NCBI GenBank assembly: GCA_016714605.1 | Contig: JADKDL010000007.1 | Span: 124,001 to 188,000, forward strand | Origin: Bacteroidales bacterium | GTDB lineage: Bacteria; Bacteroidota; Bacteroidia; Bacteroidales; UBA1715 | DNA length: 64,000 nucleotides | Reading direction: 5' to 3' | Part shown: positions 53,541-62,128 of the stretch, in pieces | Layout: each line of letters begins with the position of its first letter | Position numbering within the stretch: the stretch's first letter is position 1 | Notes under the pieces: generated by a model | The model's input: the letters and a program-made list of their open reading frames with translations, nothing else | Told to the model about the DNA's origin: nothing | The model's database searches: none | Program-made: the position numbers and the translations under genes

Positions 53541-55100
53541 TTATCTTTTTTGTAATTTTCCACTTTTTATCTTACCATCTACATTCAATTTGTAAGAATA
53601 CAGTCCGGTTTGTATATCAGACATACTATAAGTTTGTGAATTACTAACCTCAATATTTTTAATCTTAACCCCTTGAGCATTAAATAATTCAAAAGTAGCA
53701 CTATTGTAATCACCATTTATTGTAATAGAAATATATTCATCAATAGGATTAGGTAAAATTTTAATGGTTGTATTGTTGTCGATATTCTCATTACTATTTT
53801 CAATAACAGTAATTTCTTCAGAATAATAGAGTGTATGCTTTTCCCATAAAAAGAATTCTTCAGATTTTTCGTCAATAGCATAAACCGAATAATCAAGAAT
53901 TTTAACATCTACATCAAATTCAATATGTAATTCTCTGTTCATTTCAAATACATCTACTTCATCAAAATCTGCTGGATTTATCAAATCATTAGAAGAAATT
54001 TTATTGTCTAAAGTATAAACTATTTTATATAAATCTACCCATACTTCCTCTTCTTCATCCCATTTAGAGGAATTAAATTGAATAACATTGTTTGCTATAT
54101 CATAATTATATGCATGTTTTGCATTGCCTATAAAAATTTCTTTATCGTCATCATACCAATAACTTATGATTTCAGTTATTAAACCATTTGCATCATATTT
54201 ATATTCTAATTTGTCACCAGGCACCCATTCATCCATTTTATATGTTGGTGAATATACGATAACTTCAATGAGCTTGTTAGTGGAGTCATATTTATATTCA
54301 TGAAAATATGAAGTATCCCATTTATTATTTTCAGAATCCCAACTATATGAAATATTTCTATTTTCATTTCCCGTTAAGGTCATAGGTCGATGAGTCTCTG
54401 GAGCTTTCAGTCCAGTCCCCATCTTGGATTTTCCAATAATCAATTGATTCTACTTTTTTCCCAATCTCATTATATGTATAAACAGATTTAGAGTAATAAT
54501 CAGAACGGAAGAACTCTTCTTGAGTCAGATTTCCGTTTTCATCGTAAGTAAAGCTTTCTCCTTCGGAAACTATCCATTCACTAGAATCTAAATCCCATTG
54601 ATAATTTGTTATTTTTATTAATCTATTTTTGCTGTCAAATTCAGAAGTATATTTTAAATGTTCTGTAAATTTTCCTTCTTCCTCCAATGAGTATTTGATT
54701 TCATTCACATTTCCATTAGCATCGTAGAAAGTTTCATATTTTCCTAAGCAATACCATTTTTCAGTTTCGGAACTATAGTAATATATAGTTTCTATAGAGT
54801 CTTTCCCTTTCGCGTTATATGTAAATATAGTTTTTTCAGAATCTGTACATTTACCATCAGGTTCAAAATGGTTACTTAAAGTACTATCAAGTTTTGATTT
54901 CTCTGCCAATTCAGATTTTAAGAGGTTTGATTTCGAATTGTTTTTCTGCTTTTCCGGCAATAATTTGTGGTTTAAATGCAATAATTCTTTTTCAATTTTT
55001 TCTTTTTAAGTTTAAAGATTGAATCATACTTTTGATTTTGTGCGAATCCAATAAAACTAATTAATAACATTAATACTGAAATTGAAATTGATTTTCTCAT
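53541..55100 (-). pseudogene. second T9SS cargo paralog, split by two single-base indels
   Basis: One locus of 519 residues, almost the same length as the 524-residue paralog at 50811-52385. The start MRKSISISVLMLLISFIGFAQ is at 55100. One added A in the run at 54996-55001 gives FKLKKKKIEKELLHLNHKLLPEKQ; removing a base in the CCC at 54370-54372 joins STYDLN to GNENRNISYSWDSENNKWD. Repeats and the C-terminal sorting domain (ILPNPIDEYISI to GKLQKR) match the paralog. If real, two frameshifts make it dead; if errors, it is intact. Confidence 0.85.
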
Positions 55101-55412
55101 TTGTTTATTATTTATTTTATCAGAAGGACTATCCGTTCTGATTATTGAATTATATAAGTTGTATAAATTTGGTGCTATAACATTACGTTTATCTGTTCTA
55201 AAATCAGAATGTATTTGCTTTCAGCAATTTAAAAGTACTTCAGTTGGAATTAATATTTGTTTCATACATTTTGGTTGTTTAGTTAAACAAAATAAACTAC
55301 TCTTAAGACAGATTTTATGAATCGAATTCCGTAGTGTCTTTCAATATTATTTTTATTTTTTCATTTCAACCTTATACTTTCTTTTATAATACATTGATTA
55401 TTATGTCTTCGG

Positions 55413-55439
55413 AACGAATCCGAAGACATTTGTAAGATA
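55413..55439. repeat. perfect inverted repeat
   Basis: ATGTCTTCGGA and TCCGAAGACAT around 5 nt. No T run follows, so not a terminator. Confidence 0.7.
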
Positions 55440-55768
55440 ATACGACATCAATTTCGTTCCCATTTTATTTTTAAATAAGCTGTTAAAATCCGATAAAAAA
55501 AGACTGAAACATCAGACTGTCAATTTTATAATATTGATTATATTTCAAAAATTTCAATAGAAAAACAGATACTTTTAAAAAAAAACAGATATTAAACAGA
55601 GATAGCAGGTGGGTAGTCAATTGAAAAAAATCGTGAATTTTGAAGCAATACAAGAAGTCTTTTTCGTGAATCGGTTTCATTATTGATGATTGTATCTTCA
55701 CTTATTTAATAAAATAATAAGAGAAGCTTAAACACAAAGAAAATAGCAAATACACATAAATAAAAATC

Positions 55769-55808
55769 GAAACCCCTTAATTGCAAAAAAAAGCAGTTAA
55801 GGGGTTTC
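55769..55808 (-). terminator. terminator of the AspT/YidE-type transporter gene
   Basis: GAAACCCCTTAA pairs with TTAAGGGGTTTC around a long A-rich loop; lies 35 nt after the transporter stop. Confidence 0.8.
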
Positions 55809-55842
55809 AATTTTTTTTAATATTCCAAACAAGTCAATCTTG

Positions 55843-57501
55843 CTATATTGTAAGCAAAATCAGAGCTTGAGCCATTATAATACGCAAGAACATAGTAAGC
55901 GGATAGACTGTTGCATAAGAAGTAGATTGTGCATGACTTGGTGCAAGACTGTTAGCAAACTCCAATGCCGGCGGATCGGTCATGGCTCCTGAAATAAATC
56001 CACATATTTTCAAATAATTAAGCTTCATAAAACGAGCTATAACGCCTACAACTATTACCGGAATAAACGTAATGGCAACACCAAATAAAATCCATTGGAA
56101 ACCGCCTTCTCTGAGGGTTTCAACAAAATGAGCTCCAGAAGATAGACCAACACATGCCAAAAACATAATAATACCCAACTCTTTCATCATCTGGTTTGCA
56201 CCTGGAGTCATATAGAAGTCGAATTTTTTGATTCTACCTTTGTAACCGAAAAGTATTGCAACCAATAATGGTCCGCCTGCCATACCAAGCTTTGCCGGTG
56301 CAGAAAGACCCGGTATGAAAATAGGTATGCTACCTACTATAATACCTAAGAAAATACCTAAGAAAATAGGAATAGTATTAGGATGTGCTAACTCATTTAC
56401 AGAGTTTCCAAGTTCGTTTTTTACTTCGGGCAATAAGTCCCTTTTACCTACAATTCTAACCGTATCGCCAAGTTCAACAGTAGTATCTAGCGTAGGTAGA
56501 ATTTCAATTCCGGCTCTGAATATTCTTGTTATATTTGCCTCATATCTACGGTATATACCTATTTGTTCTATAGTCTTGCCTGCTACTTTTCTGTTGGTTA
56601 CCAAAACATTAAACATAGCCAATTTACCCGAAATCTCTCGTTTGTTGGTTATGGTTATTTTTCCAATTTTGGTTTCAATCAAAGTGAAAAAATCGGGCGA
56701 CGAAACTCCACAAATAATATCGCCCTCTTGCAATATCACATCTTCAGTAGCTACTAATGATTCGTTATTGCGCTTAACCCTTGAGAATACCAATTCTCTA
56801 TTAACCAGTTTCTTTAAAAAAGCTAAATTCTTACCAAAAATATTCGGATTCGTAATAGCTACTTCAACACTTTCAAGATTCTTTATATTTGCATGTATTG
56901 CAGTATTGTAGTCTTCATATTCATTCTTAAGTTTTATTCTGAATAGAACTTTAATAAGAAGCATTGTAAGAATAAGACCTATAATACCAAACGGATATGC
57001 AACAGCGTAACCCATGCCCGAAACGGTGGCAGCATTGTCTCTACCCATATCGGTAAGTGTTTGTTGTGCAGCGCCTAAACCGGGTGTATTCGTTACGGCC
57101 CCACTCATAATTCCGGTAATCACAGCTGAATCTATATTCCACCTATAATGAATAAATAGTGCTATTCCAAACCCCATAACTACAACCATTGCAGCTAACA
57201 GATTTAGTTTTAATCCGTCGTTTCTGAACGAACTGAAAAAACGCGGACCTACATCAATACCTATGGCGTATATAAATAATATTAACCCAAATTCTCTAAT
57301 AAAATGAAGTACATCATGGTCTATTGTAGCACCAATATGTGCTAAAAACAATCCGGCAAATAAAACTCCTGCAATTCCTAGTTTTACACCTCCTATAGAA
57401 GCTTTGCCCATGAGCACTCCCAAAAAGGCGGTCAAACTTACAAAAAGTAAAGTTTGTGCTGTACCTACCCCTGAAAATAACTGCTCTAACATTTCAATCA
57501 T
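55843..57501 (-). CDS. AspT/YidE-family transporter (aspartate-alanine exchanger family)
   Basis: 552 residues. Two homologous halves of about five membrane segments each (TM-rich up to residue 190 and from residue 375) flank two cytoplasmic RCK/TrkA-C domains (about residues 205-365, NLAFLKKLVNRELVFSRVKR and EQIGIYRRYEANITRIFR). The half-family signature GVVTNTPGLGAAQQ-like GAVTNTPGLGAAQQ and its twin GAMTDPPALEFANS are both present. Characterised members exchange aspartate for alanine or move anions; the substrate here is unknown. Upstream lies a possible small plus-strand gene and a GNAT. Confidence 0.88.
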   Translation of the reverse strand: MIEMLEQLFSGVGTAQTLLFVSLTAFLGVLMGKASIGGVKLGIAGVLFAGLFLAHIGATIDHDVLHFIREFGLILFIYAIGIDVGPRFFSSFRNDGLKLNLLAAMVVVMGFGIALFIHYRWNIDSAVITGIMSGAVTNTPGLGAAQQTLTDMGRDNAATVSGMGYAVAYPFGIIGLILTMLLIKVLFRIKLKNEYEDYNTAIHANIKNLESVEVAITNPNIFGKNLAFLKKLVNRELVFSRVKRNNESLVATEDVILQEGDIICGVSSPDFFTLIETKIGKITITNKREISGKLAMFNVLVTNRKVAGKTIEQIGIYRRYEANITRIFRAGIEILPTLDTTVELGDTVRIVGKRDLLPEVKNELGNSVNELAHPNTIPIFLGIFLGIIVGSIPIFIPGLSAPAKLGMAGGPLLVAILFGYKGRIKKFDFYMTPGANQMMKELGIIMFLACVGLSSGAHFVETLREGGFQWILFGVAITFIPVIVVGVIARFMKLNYLKICGFISGAMTDPPALEFANSLAPSHAQSTSYATVYPLTMFLRIIMAQALILLTI

Positions 57502-57755
57502 AATTTTGAAATTTTATTTCTGAATATTTATAATCTAACCAATAGAAATGTATGCAAAATTGCGTGTTGTTCAATTCAACTCGCCTTGAGCAGTGTTTAT
57601 TTCACCGTGATTAAGACCTTACAAAAGTAGTATTCTTTTCATAAGAATGTTGATGAAAAATTGAGGGTATTATTACTCAATTTCATTAAATACATGAACC
57701 TAAATGACAAAAAGGATGATATTAAATAGCTGTTTTGTTCAAGGGGACAAAAAGA

Positions 57756-57941
57756 ATGCTCTTTATTTTTGAATCAGACAACACTCCATTAAACTATAGC
57801 GATTTTGAGAACTTCACATCACAAATTCTTAATATAAAAATTAATGATATATCGTGCAATTGCCTTGTAAAAGTACCACAATCAGCCAATACAGATTATA
57901 TAATTATTGCATTACCCCTTAAAGAGCAAAATATCAATTGA
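57756..57941 (+). CDS. possible small protein
   Basis: 61 residues from the ATG at 57756 (MLFIFESDNTPLNY). Not recognised, no signal. Composition is plausible for a small cytosolic protein (ESDNTPLNYSDFENFTSQILNIKI), but there is no supporting operon, and the gene runs between two minus-strand genes. Listed as possible only; an ATG 21 nt upstream is an alternative start. Confidence 0.3.
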   Translation: MLFIFESDNTPLNYSDFENFTSQILNIKINDISCNCLVKVPQSANTDYIIIALPLKEQNIN

Positions 57942-57962
57942 AGCAAAGAATATTTAATTGAA

Positions 57963-58439
57963 TTATAATGTTTTTGTCCAGAATTTCATAGGTGGAACGC
58001 ATTCTCCAAAGCCCAAACTGTTATAGAGCATTTGAGCTTTAAAATTATCTTCGCGTACCTCTAGTGTAATTTTGCCACAATTTCGCTCGGTAGCAATTTC
58101 AACTATTCTACTCATAAGCGCTTTGCCAACCCCTCGCTCTCTATATTTTGGGTGAACAATAAAATCATGAATATTTAAGCTCTTACGTACCATAAAAGTC
58201 GAATAATTCACAAAACATACAGCCAGACCCATATAGACATTATTTATTCCTGCCAGAAGAACCAGTGCTGTAGGATGATTATTTAGTCCATCAACCAAAC
58301 GCAATTTGCTCAAACCTTCAATAGGAGTACCGCCGCCCATTTCGTCTTTTATATATACATTTAATAAATCGACAACAGCATCCAAATCATTTTTCATATT
58401 GAAATTACATATCCTTATTTCCAACTTAGATATATCCAT
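57963..58439 (-). CDS. GNAT-family N-acetyltransferase
   Basis: 158 residues. DFIVHPKYRERGVGKALMSRIVEIATERNCGKITLEV is the acetyl-CoA-binding signature (R-G-x-G-K/A), and NFKAQMLYNSLGFGE the C-terminal motif. NVYMGLAVCFVNYSTFM is the central beta sheet. Substrate unknown. It lies 19 nt downstream of the NifA-like activator gene on the same strand, so they may be cotranscribed. Confidence 0.86.
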   Translation of the reverse strand: MDISKLEIRICNFNMKNDLDAVVDLLNVYIKDEMGGGTPIEGLSKLRLVDGLNNHPTALVLLAGINNVYMGLAVCFVNYSTFMVRKSLNIHDFIVHPKYRERGVGKALMSRIVEIATERNCGKITLEVREDNFKAQMLYNSLGFGECVPPMKFWTKTL

Positions 58440-58458
58440 ATAAATTATATTTAATAAA

Positions 58459-60024
58459 TTATGTGTTTAATTTGTATCTGCGAGGGTCTATATCATATTT
58501 TTTTATTCTCGTACCCATCATTCTTTCAGTAATATCAAGCACTTTGGCAGCCTGAATCATATTGCCTCTGGTTTTTGTCAAGGTGTCTATGAGCAATTGT
58601 TTTTCCAATTTGCCTACTATAGTATTCAGTGTGCCGGTGAGTTCGGTTCCTGACGATTCGGCTGTTTGCAAAGTAGGAGGCAGGTTGTGCGCTCTTATTA
58701 CATCATCGGTACTAAGTATGCACGCACGCTCTATACAGTTTTCGAGCTCACGTATGTTGCCTGGCCAACTATAAATCATAAGCATATCGAGCGCCGAACT
58801 GGAAATACGTTTTATTTGAGTGCCATTTACCCTGTTAGCCTTTACAATGAAATGGTCTACCAATGTAGGCACATCAGAAATTCTATCGCGCAGAGGAGGT
58901 ACAAAAATTGGGAACACGTTTATTCTAAAGAACAAATCTTCCCTGTATTCACCTTTCTTTACCATAGCTTCTAGGTCTCTGTTTGTTGCAGCAATAATTC
59001 GCACATCTACCTTTATTGTAGAAGTACCACCAACCCGTTCGAATTCTCTTTGTTGAATGATGCGAAGCAGTTTTACTTGAGTCTGCATGGGCAAATCGCC
59101 AATCTCATCAAGGAAAAGAGTACCACCATCGGCCAACTCAAAACGTCCTTTCTTTTGAGCAACAGCACCGGTAAACGATCCCTTCTCATGACCAAATAAT
59201 TCGCTTTCAATAAGCGTTTCGGGCAATGCAGCACAGTTTACCTTTATAAATGGCTTATCAATACGGTTACTATTTTTATGAATAGCCTCGGCAACCAATT
59301 CCTTACCAACACCACTCTCGCCTCTTATAAGCACATTAGCATTGGTTTTAGCAACCATATTTATAAGATTGAAAACCTCCTGCATACTTCCGGCACTTCC
59401 TATTATGTTTTGAGGCTTATCTGAGGCATGCAATTCTTTTTCAAGCTTAGCTTTCTCTTCACGCAATTTCTCTAACTCTTCGAGCATTGTTTGTCTTACC
59501 GCAAGCGTATCGGCTATGAGCGTTCCAATGATTGAAACCAACCGTATCTCATCCTGATAACTACCACCTTTATCATAAGGTTTCTCCAAGCAAATAGCAC
59601 CTATTGTAAGTTCCTTAAGCTTAACAGGAACACAAGTAAAACTCAAGTCGCGTCTATCGCTGGTAAGTAAATTAGCACCGGTTTTATTTAGAAAACGTGC
59701 ATCTTCATTAATTTTCGGGATAAACAAAGCCGAACCCGTACGTACCACCTGTCCAATGATACCTTCGCCGGTTTTGTATGTAGCACGTTTTCTTGCTTCC
59801 TCGCTCACACCATGCCCCACTTCAATATTTATAATATCTTTTGTGCGGTTATAAATATTTATCATGACCCTCGTAGAGCCCAAATAAGACGCAATAAGTC
59901 TTGTAACAGCCTGAAGAATATCTTTAATATCCTCATTCTGATTCATCAGTTTGCTTATTTCAAACAAAAGTGCCAACTCCGAAGACTTATAACAGTCCTT
60001 CCCTGTATTTCTGCAAATACTCAT
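58459..60024 (-). CDS. NifA-like sigma-54-dependent transcriptional activator
   Basis: 521 residues. A GAF sensor (about residues 17-178), a coiled-coil linker (179-200), an AAA+ domain with Walker A GESGVGKE (235-242), the sigma-54-contact loop GSFTGA (282-287), Walker B LFLDEIGD (303-310) and the arginine-finger region RIIAATNRDLEA, and a C-terminal helix-turn-helix (MIQAAKVLDITERMMGTRIKKYDID). This layout and the end sequence resemble NifA rather than NtrC, which has a receiver instead. The oxygen-sensing Cys cluster between AAA+ and HTH of some NifA proteins is not seen. It should activate sigma-54 promoters such as that at 40652; whether it controls nitrogenase is inference. Confidence 0.85.
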   Translation of the reverse strand: MSICRNTGKDCYKSSELALLFEISKLMNQNEDIKDILQAVTRLIASYLGSTRVMINIYNRTKDIINIEVGHGVSEEARKRATYKTGEGIIGQVVRTGSALFIPKINEDARFLNKTGANLLTSDRRDLSFTCVPVKLKELTIGAICLEKPYDKGGSYQDEIRLVSIIGTLIADTLAVRQTMLEELEKLREEKAKLEKELHASDKPQNIIGSAGSMQEVFNLINMVAKTNANVLIRGESGVGKELVAEAIHKNSNRIDKPFIKVNCAALPETLIESELFGHEKGSFTGAVAQKKGRFELADGGTLFLDEIGDLPMQTQVKLLRIIQQREFERVGGTSTIKVDVRIIAATNRDLEAMVKKGEYREDLFFRINVFPIFVPPLRDRISDVPTLVDHFIVKANRVNGTQIKRISSSALDMLMIYSWPGNIRELENCIERACILSTDDVIRAHNLPPTLQTAESSGTELTGTLNTIVGKLEKQLLIDTLTKTRGNMIQAAKVLDITERMMGTRIKKYDIDPRRYKLNT

Positions 60025-60431
60025 CTTGATTCAAATATATAAACTGAATGAATAATCAAGCAGTAAGTTTACTACCTGTAAAATATTCTCTCAATCCATG
60101 AAGCATTTTTGGCTTAATGAATAAAAGAAATTCTCCCATTACAAAACTACAGTAAATTTTATCAGTAAATTTTCGGAATTTTACTACATAAATGTTACGC
60201 ATATTAATGATTTTGCATTTTGTAATTCTTTATTGAATTATAGATTGACAATTCTTATTGACTAATTTATCCGTAAAGCTGAACAGCAATGCAATAATAA
60301 TTATTTGACATATTCATTATCCTCTGAATTAACTGACTGATTAAAATAAAATTGGCTTAAACTCAACCATTCAAATAGTTTTTATAACTCTATTCGGGGT
60401 GCTACTTGGAGCCGCACTCCGAATAGGTATT
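60025..60431. other. gene-free stretch with an inverted repeat
   Basis: Upstream region of the NifA-like gene and the end of the ABC ATPase gene. A hairpin, CTATTCGGGGTGC against GCACTCCGAATAG at 60390-60426 with one G-T pair, lacks a T run, so it is repeat-like rather than a terminator. Confidence 0.5.
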
Positions 60432-61433
60432 CTAATCATCATTACACGACAGCTCACCTCCCATTCTGAAAAATTGACGTGCTGCTTGTATTGTACTATC
60501 CAGTTCTTCGAGTTTATGATAATACTTCCGTTCGCTCTCGCTGGTAAACAGCAATTTGCTCATTCCGCCATTGTTTATTATTACTCGTTGATCGGCAAGT
60601 AATATCAGCAACGGGTCATGAGTTGCCATCAACACTATCTTTTCTTTGTTGACAAGCAATTCGAGGGCTTTCTTTTTATCAACTCCGGCATTTTCAATTT
60701 CATCTATCAATACTATGGGTGCTTGTCCAATACAGGCAACATCGGCAATCATAAGTGCTCGCGACTGACCGCCACTGAGAAAGGTAAGCGGTGTGTCGGG
60801 ACTGAATTTTTCTCCGCACAGTTCGTTTGCCAGTGCAATTACTTCGGTTACTTTATGTTCTGGGTTGTCTAAAAATCGACTTTGTGCATGGAGTATCAAG
60901 AAATCATAGACATTGAGGTCGAGTACGAAATTCATGTTTTGGGTAATCTGGGCAACAAGTTTACCGCCTACGCTGTTTTTGAAATCGTCGTCGGGTAGTT
61001 TGCCGTTTATCAGCACTTTGCGTTTGGTTGGAGTATCGGTATTGGCAAGCCATTCTATATCGGAGAGCAGACGGCTTTTGCCCGAACCTGTTGGTCCTAC
61101 AATGCATGTAATTTCGCCCGGACGAAGAAACAGACTGCATTCCTCATGTTTGCCACTCTTGTCAACCCCTGCAATCACCTCCAGAGTTTCTACTTTCTGA
61201 ACCGCAGTGAAATTTGAAATTCCAATAATAAAATCGGTGAACGTACTAATTAATTCTTCTTTGTTTGTGCCGTACAGCTCCCAATAATCGTCGGTAAGCG
61301 GCTCTATGGTTTGCAAAAATGACTGTTCGTTATCCTTATATTCCAACCCAAACGATTTAAAAAAATCTAAAGCCACAGGATAGGTTTCAAAGATTTTAGA
61401 AATTGGTAGATGCAATATTTCGTCAGTTTCCAT
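60432..61433 (-). CDS. soluble ABC ATPase with DUF1858-like N-terminal region
   Basis: 333 residues. An N-terminal helical region of about 70 residues (HLPISKIFETYPVALDFFKSFGL) resembles DUF1858/ScdA-N, then an ABC ATPase with Walker A GPTGSGKS (113-120), Q-loop AQITQNM, signature LSGGQSRA (219-226), Walker B VLIDEIENAG (catalytic Glu246) and H-loop His272. No membrane segment and no permease gene nearby, and the Walker B-type DEIEN sequence is closer to SMC/UvrA-like or cytosolic ABC proteins than to importers. Starts 2 nt after the GTPase gene stop; third in a coupled set. Function not known. Confidence 0.8.
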   Translation of the reverse strand: METDEILHLPISKIFETYPVALDFFKSFGLEYKDNEQSFLQTIEPLTDDYWELYGTNKEELISTFTDFIIGISNFTAVQKVETLEVIAGVDKSGKHEECSLFLRPGEITCIVGPTGSGKSRLLSDIEWLANTDTPTKRKVLINGKLPDDDFKNSVGGKLVAQITQNMNFVLDLNVYDFLILHAQSRFLDNPEHKVTEVIALANELCGEKFSPDTPLTFLSGGQSRALMIADVACIGQAPIVLIDEIENAGVDKKKALELLVNKEKIVLMATHDPLLILLADQRVIINNGGMSKLLFTSESERKYYHKLEELDSTIQAARQFFRMGGELSCNDD

Positions 61434-61435
61434 GG

Positions 61436-62128
61436 CTACAATTTGATTTTTCGATTAATACCAATTTGATAATCACTCCCCACACGCGTCTCACCCAAGC
61501 AATAAGAACACAAAGCCGAGGGCATAGAAAAACGTAGTTTCAAAGAAGTTACATCATCTACCGATTTCGATTTTTCGATAAATGTAGCCAGCTTGTCGGC
61601 TCCCTGACCAGTAATGCCATTGATGAACAAAACTGGTGCTTTGGTATTGACTTGTTGTATTTTGAAGCGGAAAACCTCTCGTTCTGCTTGCGAAACCAAA
61701 TCGCTTTTGGTTACCACTATCACATCGGCAAGCTTGAGCATTGGTCCGGTTTTGAGCGGCGTGTTTATGCCACTCAGATTGTCGAGAATGCAAACAGCCA
61801 ACATGTCTTTGAGATGTGGTGCGCAGCGGTTACACAAGCCTGCACTTTCGGTAATAAGATAGTTGAATGATTTTGCATAAGCCCATTGCAAACACTCTTC
61901 GATATTCGAAACAAAATAATGATCGGGACAAAGATTTCCTGCAAGTCCGGTTCTGGATGTTATCCCATATTTGGTGTATTGCTCTTCATCGAGCGAACTG
62001 AGACAATCGAACTTAATAACACCGCATTGTTCCTTAAACCCTGCGATACTTTCTATCAGTTTTATGATTACCGATGTCTTGCCCGACGATGGCGGACCTG
62101 CAACAGTTATGAGCTTACAAGTATTCAT
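61436..62128 (-). CDS. HypB/UreG/CobW-like GTPase with Cys clusters
   Basis: 230 residues. Walker A GPPSSGKTSV (residues 11-20), SIMIBI-class layout with TESAGLCNRCAPH (Cys99, Cys102), GTP specificity motif TKSD (140-143) and a C-terminal SALCSYCLGET (Cys207, Cys210), plus Cys67 in NLCPDH. Pairs of cysteines at the position where HypB and UreG bind nickel suggest metal binding. Closest in layout to metal-insertion GTPases. ATG overlaps the upstream gene stop by 4 nt. No hydrogenase or urease gene is near. Confidence 0.8.
   Translation of the reverse strand: MNTCKLITVAGPPSSGKTSVIIKLIESIAGFKEQCGVIKFDCLSSLDEEQYTKYGITSRTGLAGNLCPDHYFVSNIEECLQWAYAKSFNYLITESAGLCNRCAPHLKDMLAVCILDNLSGINTPLKTGPMLKLADVIVVTKSDLVSQAEREVFRFKIQQVNTKAPVLFINGITGQGADKLATFIEKSKSVDDVTSLKLRFSMPSALCSYCLGETRVGSDYQIGINRKIKL

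Larger units (their letters stand above)
55101..55842. other. 742-nt gene-free stretch
   Basis: Contains a perfect 11-bp hairpin at 55413-55439 and the terminator at 55769-55808. An open frame on the minus strand (55483-55701) lacks gene-like features and was left out. Confidence 0.5.

Noticed and set aside
55483..55701. A 72-codon minus-strand open frame
   Set aside because: Phe/Leu-rich AT-driven composition, no promoter and no context.
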